A stretch of 64,000 nt of DNA. It comes from CAYOOT01 sp964405665. GTDB lineage: Bacteria > Bdellovibrionota_C > UBA2361 > SZUA-149 > CAZDWZ01. Below are positions 60,978-64,000 of the stretch, one piece after another. A program made the position numbers and the translations under genes. The number at the start of each line of letters is the position of its first letter. Position 1 is the first letter of the stretch. Below the pieces are notes generated by a model that was not told the DNA's origin, did not search any database, and was given only the letters and a program-made list of their open reading frames with translations. The DNA is taken from assembly GCA_964405665.1 (NCBI GenBank), contig CAYOOT010000001.1:1-64000 (forward strand), given 5' to 3'.

Positions 60978-61748
60978 CTATTTCTTCTTCTCCTGTTTTG
61001 CAGGAGCAGCTGCTGTCTTGGCACCTGCTGCAGGAGCCGCGCCCGCAGCAGCAGGAGTTGCGCCACCAGCAGCAGCCGGAGCAGCAGTTCCTGGAGCAGC
61101 AGCCGTTGTCGCCGCAGTAGTTGCTGCTGCCGCCGCTGTAGCAGTAGTTGCTGCAGCCAAGGCTTTGGCTTGTTCTTCTTCCATCGCTTTTTTGGAAATA
61201 GCGCTGACCACTGTCAGAGTCGGTTGACTTCTAAGTTTTACACCTTGAGGTAGTTCTACAGCGGAAGCAGGAAGAGATCCCCCTTCCTTCAAATTACTAA
61301 TATTAATTTTTACTGCTTCGGGAATTGCTCGAGGGAGACATTCCACTTCAATTTCATAAACTGCTTGAAACAAGAAAGCCCTATTTTCTTTAATCGCCGC
61401 ACTTTCGCCATAAATTTCTAAAGGCACTGCTAGAGTAAGAGCATGATCTTCACTAATCGATACAAAATCGACATGTAAGGGCAAACCTTTAACTGGTTCA
61501 ATTTGAACAGATTTAATAATTGCCATTAAATCATTAAGCGCGGAATTTTTCCCTGCAAATTTATAGATTTGTGTTGGCTTTGCTCCACGAATAGCCATTT
61601 GAAACTTATATTTATCCAAGCTTAATGATTTTGCTTCTTTCCCATCAGCATACACCACAGCAGGAATTGCACCGGCTCTACGCACTCTTCTTGCATTTGC
61701 CGTACCGTTATCTTTTCTATCTTCTATTTCTAATATTCTTGTTTCCAT
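60978..61748 (-). CDS. rplY: 50S ribosomal protein L25 (Ctc form) with Ala-rich tail
   Basis: Binds 5S rRNA. The L25 domain runs from ILEIEDRKDNGTANARRVRR to about residue 95 and the Ctc/TL5 beta-domain to about 185. Residues about 197-250 are a low-complexity Ala/Thr/Pro/Gly tail ending KQEKKK, with a much higher GC content than the rest. Located between prs and pth, as in many Deltaproteobacteria. Confidence 0.95.
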   Translation of the reverse strand: METRILEIEDRKDNGTANARRVRRAGAIPAVVYADGKEAKSLSLDKYKFQMAIRGAKPTQIYKFAGKNSALNDLMAIIKSVQIEPVKGLPLHVDFVSISEDHALTLAVPLEIYGESAAIKENRAFLFQAVYEIEVECLPRAIPEAVKINISNLKEGGSLPASAVELPQGVKLRSQPTLTVVSAISKKAMEEEQAKALAAATTATAAAAATTAATTAAAPGTAAPAAAGGATPAAAGAAPAAGAKTAAAPAKQEKKK

Positions 61749-61777
61749 GATCCATCCTTCCTACTATATAAATAAAT

Positions 61778-62731
61778 CTAATCACTCTCAAATAAAACAC
61801 TAATCGATTCTTCCCGATTAATTCTTTTAACTGCTTCGCCCACCAATTGAGCAACTGATAACTGCACCAACCAACTCTCATGCTTATGTAAGTCTGAGTG
61901 ATAAATCGTATCACTTACTATCACTTGCGAAATGTTGCTCTGCGGCAAACGCTCTTTTGCCTGACCGGAGAGCACCGGATGTGTGCAACAGGCAATTACT
62001 TTTGTCGCACCTTCCTTAATTAAAGCATCAGCTGCTTTAATTAAGGTTCCGCCGGTATCAACCATATCATCTACCACAATTGCCAGTTTTCCTTCCACAT
62101 CACCCACAACGTGCATTTCTGCCACTTCATTAGGCTGCGCTCGCCTTTTGTCAATAATTGCCAGTCCCGCATTTAAACGTTTAGCAAAAGACCGAGCACG
62201 TGAGGTTCCCCCTGCATCAGGAGAAACAATACAAATGTCAGCGTCTTTATAATGCTCTGTAATATATTTCAAGAGCACAGGCCGGGAATATAAATTATCC
62301 ACGGGAATATCAAAAAAACCCATTATTTGATCAGCATGTAAATCCATAGTTAAAACACGGCTTGCACCGGCTTTAACTATTAGATCTGAAACAAGTTTTG
62401 CAGTAATCGGCACCCGCGGTTTAGTCTTACGATCTTGGCGGGCATAACCAAAATATGGTAAAACTGCTGTAATTCTTTCGGCACTGGCTCTTTTTAGAGC
62501 ATCCATGATCATTAATAATTCCATTAAATGATCATTTCCCGGGGTCGAAGTGCTTTGAATTACAAAAACATCCTGACCGCGAACATTATCACCTATTTCA
62601 ACCGACAGTTCCCCATCACTATACCTTCTCACATCGCAACTCGTAAGCTCAACTCCAACTGCCAAAGCAATGCTTGTTGCCAGTTTGGGATTTGATCTTC
62701 CAGCTATGATGGAAACTCGTCCACGCATCAC
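61778..62731 (-). CDS. prs: Ribose-phosphate pyrophosphokinase
   Basis: Makes PRPP for nucleotides, His and Trp. It has AVGVELTSCDVRRYSDGEL at the start, FGYARQDRKTKPR (ATP loop), DLHADQIMGFF, and the PRPP-binding VVDDMVDTGGT. Full length at 317. It lies between tRNA-Gln and rplY; a palindromic repeat occupies the gap upstream. Confidence 0.97.
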   Translation of the reverse strand: MMRGRVSIIAGRSNPKLATSIALAVGVELTSCDVRRYSDGELSVEIGDNVRGQDVFVIQSTSTPGNDHLMELLMIMDALKRASAERITAVLPYFGYARQDRKTKPRVPITAKLVSDLIVKAGASRVLTMDLHADQIMGFFDIPVDNLYSRPVLLKYITEHYKDADICIVSPDAGGTSRARSFAKRLNAGLAIIDKRRAQPNEVAEMHVVGDVEGKLAIVVDDMVDTGGTLIKAADALIKEGATKVIACCTHPVLSGQAKERLPQSNISQVIVSDTIYHSDLHKHESWLVQLSVAQLVGEAVKRINREESISVLFESD

Positions 62732-62756
62732 AATAGATATACCTAATAAGTTTTTT

Positions 62757-62815
62757 ATTCTCCCCTTTTCCTTGTTAATCCAAAAGCCTTGGTATCAGAA
62801 GGAAAAGGGGAGAAT
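62757..62815. repeat. Long palindrome, GGGGAGAA family copy 2
   Basis: Perfect 17-bp arms (62757-62773 and 62799-62815) starting ATTCTCCCCTTTTCCTT flank a 25-nt centre, between prs and tRNA-Gln. The outer 12 bases match the palindrome at 21526-21603, while the centres differ. No T-run follows on either strand. Confidence 0.7.
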
Positions 62816-62819
62816 GAAG

Positions 62820-62891
62820 CTGGGCGAGGAGGATTCGAACCTCCGAATGACGGTACCAAAAACCGTTGCCTTACCGCTTGGCGACCGCCCA
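62820..62891 (-). tRNA. tRNA-Gln (anticodon TTG)
   Basis: Complete cloverleaf on the minus strand. The acceptor stem is TGGGCGG/TCGCCCA, the D arm GCC/GGC with loop AAGCGGTAA, the anticodon stem ACGGT/ACCGT around loop TTTTGGT (anticodon TTG), and the T arm GGAGG-TTCGAAT-CCTCC. 72 nt with discriminator G; CCA is not encoded. Position between ispE and prs is typical of Deltaproteobacteria. Confidence 0.95.
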
Positions 62892-62945
62892 ACATGATCT
62901 CCATAAATTTAAAAAAAAATTTTAAATTTATGCAAATCACGTTAT

Positions 62946-64000
62946 TCAAAGTTCTAAATTAACCTTTTTACAAAATAAACCAGGAGCTTGAAATAATTCT
63001 TGTTCCGCTTTCATTCTTCGATCTTCAGAATCAAAAAAAGCAAGCAAAGCGCTACCACTTCCGGTCAATAAAACCTTTTTTGCACCAAAAGAGACTAGGC
63101 GTTCAAAGCAATTTTTAATTTCCTCATCCCTTTGAAAAACAGCTAATTGAAAATCATTAAATAAATTTCCTAGCAAATTACTCGAAGTCTCTGAAAAATG
63201 CATATCGCAGATACCTTTTTGCTCTAATAAAGTCAATAGATTATTAGAGTTATCTGAAATTCCTGTTCTCAAAGAAAGGTGTTTCAATAAGCTTTGTCCT
63301 TCCACAGAAGATACTCCATGTAAGTCTTCCTCAAAATTTTCTATTTCTGGCTTAAATCCCAAAAAACTATACGCTTCTTTGGTATTTACAGAGGCTAGTG
63401 GTTTAACAATCAATGCGCTAAATGCTTTAAGATTTAAGGCACCGCTTCCAGTTATTGATTCAATATTTTGCCCTATTCCAGAAACAAAAGACATTCCCTC
63501 ATTAAAAAAAACTGGAATATCCGTCCCTATTTTTGATAAAATTACCCTTAGTTTCTTTTTTTCCATCTCCAGATCTAACAGCTGCATTAGTGCGATCACT
63601 GAGCTTGCCGCATTGGAACTTCCACCACCTAAGCCTGCTTCTAAAGGAATGTGTTTTTCAATTTTTAATTTCAGGCCAAATTTTCTTTTTAAGTTTAGCG
63701 CTGGAAGAACATTTTCCAAGGCTCTAATCGCTAAGTTGTCGTTGGCATTAAGAGTCAAATAGGGCTTAATCAGTTCTGGATCTTTATTTTTTAATGCTGC
63801 AAAATGTTTTTCTAAATCCTCACTTAAATTAACTTCACAACAAATATCTCTTCTTTTTTCGTCAATCTCCAAAGTTAAACAATCAGCCAATGAAATGGGA
63901 CAAATTATTGATTGAATCAAATGATATCCGCTTTTTAGTCTTCCTAATACTTTTAATGTAAGATTAACCTTTGCTGGAGAAAAAAGTTTTATAGTATGCT
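62946..64000 (-). CDS. ispE: 4-diphosphocytidyl-2-C-methyl-D-erythritol kinase (5' end beyond window)
   Basis: Fourth step of the MEP isoprenoid pathway, a GHMP kinase. The ATP loop LEAGLGGGSSNAASS and the late LLTGSGSALLAFF are intact. The frame continues upstream past a TTG at 63920 and reads KLFSPAKVNLTLKV, then LGRLKSGYHLIQSI, the true N-terminal region of IspE including the SPAKVN Lys. The start codon therefore lies beyond 64000 and the gene is cut by the window edge. Confidence 0.95.
   Translation of the reverse strand, partial: HTIKLFSPAKVNLTLKVLGRLKSGYHLIQSIICPISLADCLTLEIDEKRRDICCEVNLSEDLEKHFAALKNKDPELIKPYLTLNANDNLAIRALENVLPALNLKRKFGLKLKIEKHIPLEAGLGGGSSNAASSVIALMQLLDLEMEKKKLRVILSKIGTDIPVFFNEGMSFVSGIGQNIESITGSGALNLKAFSALIVKPLASVNTKEAYSFLGFKPEIENFEEDLHGVSSVEGQSLLKHLSLRTGISDNSNNLLTLLEQKGICDMHFSETSSNLLGNLFNDFQLAVFQRDEEIKNCFERLVSFGAKKVLLTGSGSALLAFFDSEDRRMKAEQELFQAPGLFCKKVNLEL

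Noticed and set aside
60931..61227. Ala-rich plus-strand frame opposite rplY
   Set aside because: It mirrors the low-complexity tail of L25. GC-rich codon bias on the opposite strand opens the frame.

Overview
The window is one continuous stretch of an AT-rich bacterial chromosome, packed with genes in short, tightly coupled operons. The cell was Gram-negative: there is a late lipid A acyltransferase, a predicted outer-membrane barrel, many lipoproteins and a lytic transglycosylase. It was flagellated: motAB-like genes and fliLMNOPQR. The right end carries ispE, tRNA-Gln, prs, rplY, pth, rpsF and rplI in the order common in Deltaproteobacteria in the old broad sense. I infer a deltaproteobacterium-like lineage, perhaps uncultivated, and cannot resolve it further. 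There are no rRNA genes, CRISPR arrays, phage genes or intact insertion sequences.

Layout. 0-5 kb: an HU-like protein with a signal peptide, dnaE and a PerM-family transporter. 5-13 kb: a PAS protein, an SGNH hydrolase, a GT-C membrane glycosyltransferase, a tyrosine recombinase beside a palindromic repeat, and an ExoX-like nuclease. 12.3-19.2 kb: one minus-strand operon running thioredoxin (TlpA type), DUF4266 lipoprotein, DUF3570 barrel, ApbE flavin transferase, DsbD, a DUF6502-like protein and a lipoprotein. This looks like an envelope redox system of unknown function. The barrel carries a motif resembling the FMN-attachment motif recognised by ApbE. 19-22 kb: LpxL/HtrB family acyltransferase and two uncharacterised genes. 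22-27.7 kb: flagellar stator, C-ring and export-gate genes, with a sigma-54-like promoter before fliL.

27.9-52.3 kb is a large surface-polysaccharide locus. It encodes a Wzc-like tyrosine autokinase, a WecA-type initiating transferase fused to a WbpM-like N-terminal half, an O-antigen polymerase/ligase, an MsbA-like ABC exporter, six glycosyltransferases, a GDP-fucose synthase, two methyltransferases, a carbamoyltransferase, an acyltransferase and a Ser/Thr kinase. Within it at 49-51 kb are ispF, a lytic transglycosylase and an L,D-transpeptidase-like lipoprotein that has lost its catalytic cysteine. 52.4-56.2 kb holds propionate/methylmalonyl-CoA genes: mutase catalytic chain, carboxyltransferase, a 52-residue accessory protein and a biotin carrier.

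56-64 kb is housekeeping: tRNA-Pro, rplI, rpsF without rpsR between them, pth, rplY, prs, tRNA-Gln and ispE, which runs off the right edge. Between pth and rpsF lies a 608-residue membrane protein that follows the membrane pyrophosphatase fold along its length but lacks its catalytic aspartates. I consider this apparent pseudo-pyrophosphatase and the DUF3570/DUF4266/ApbE redox operon the two most interesting items. Three families of dispersed palindromic repeats occupy intergenic gaps.
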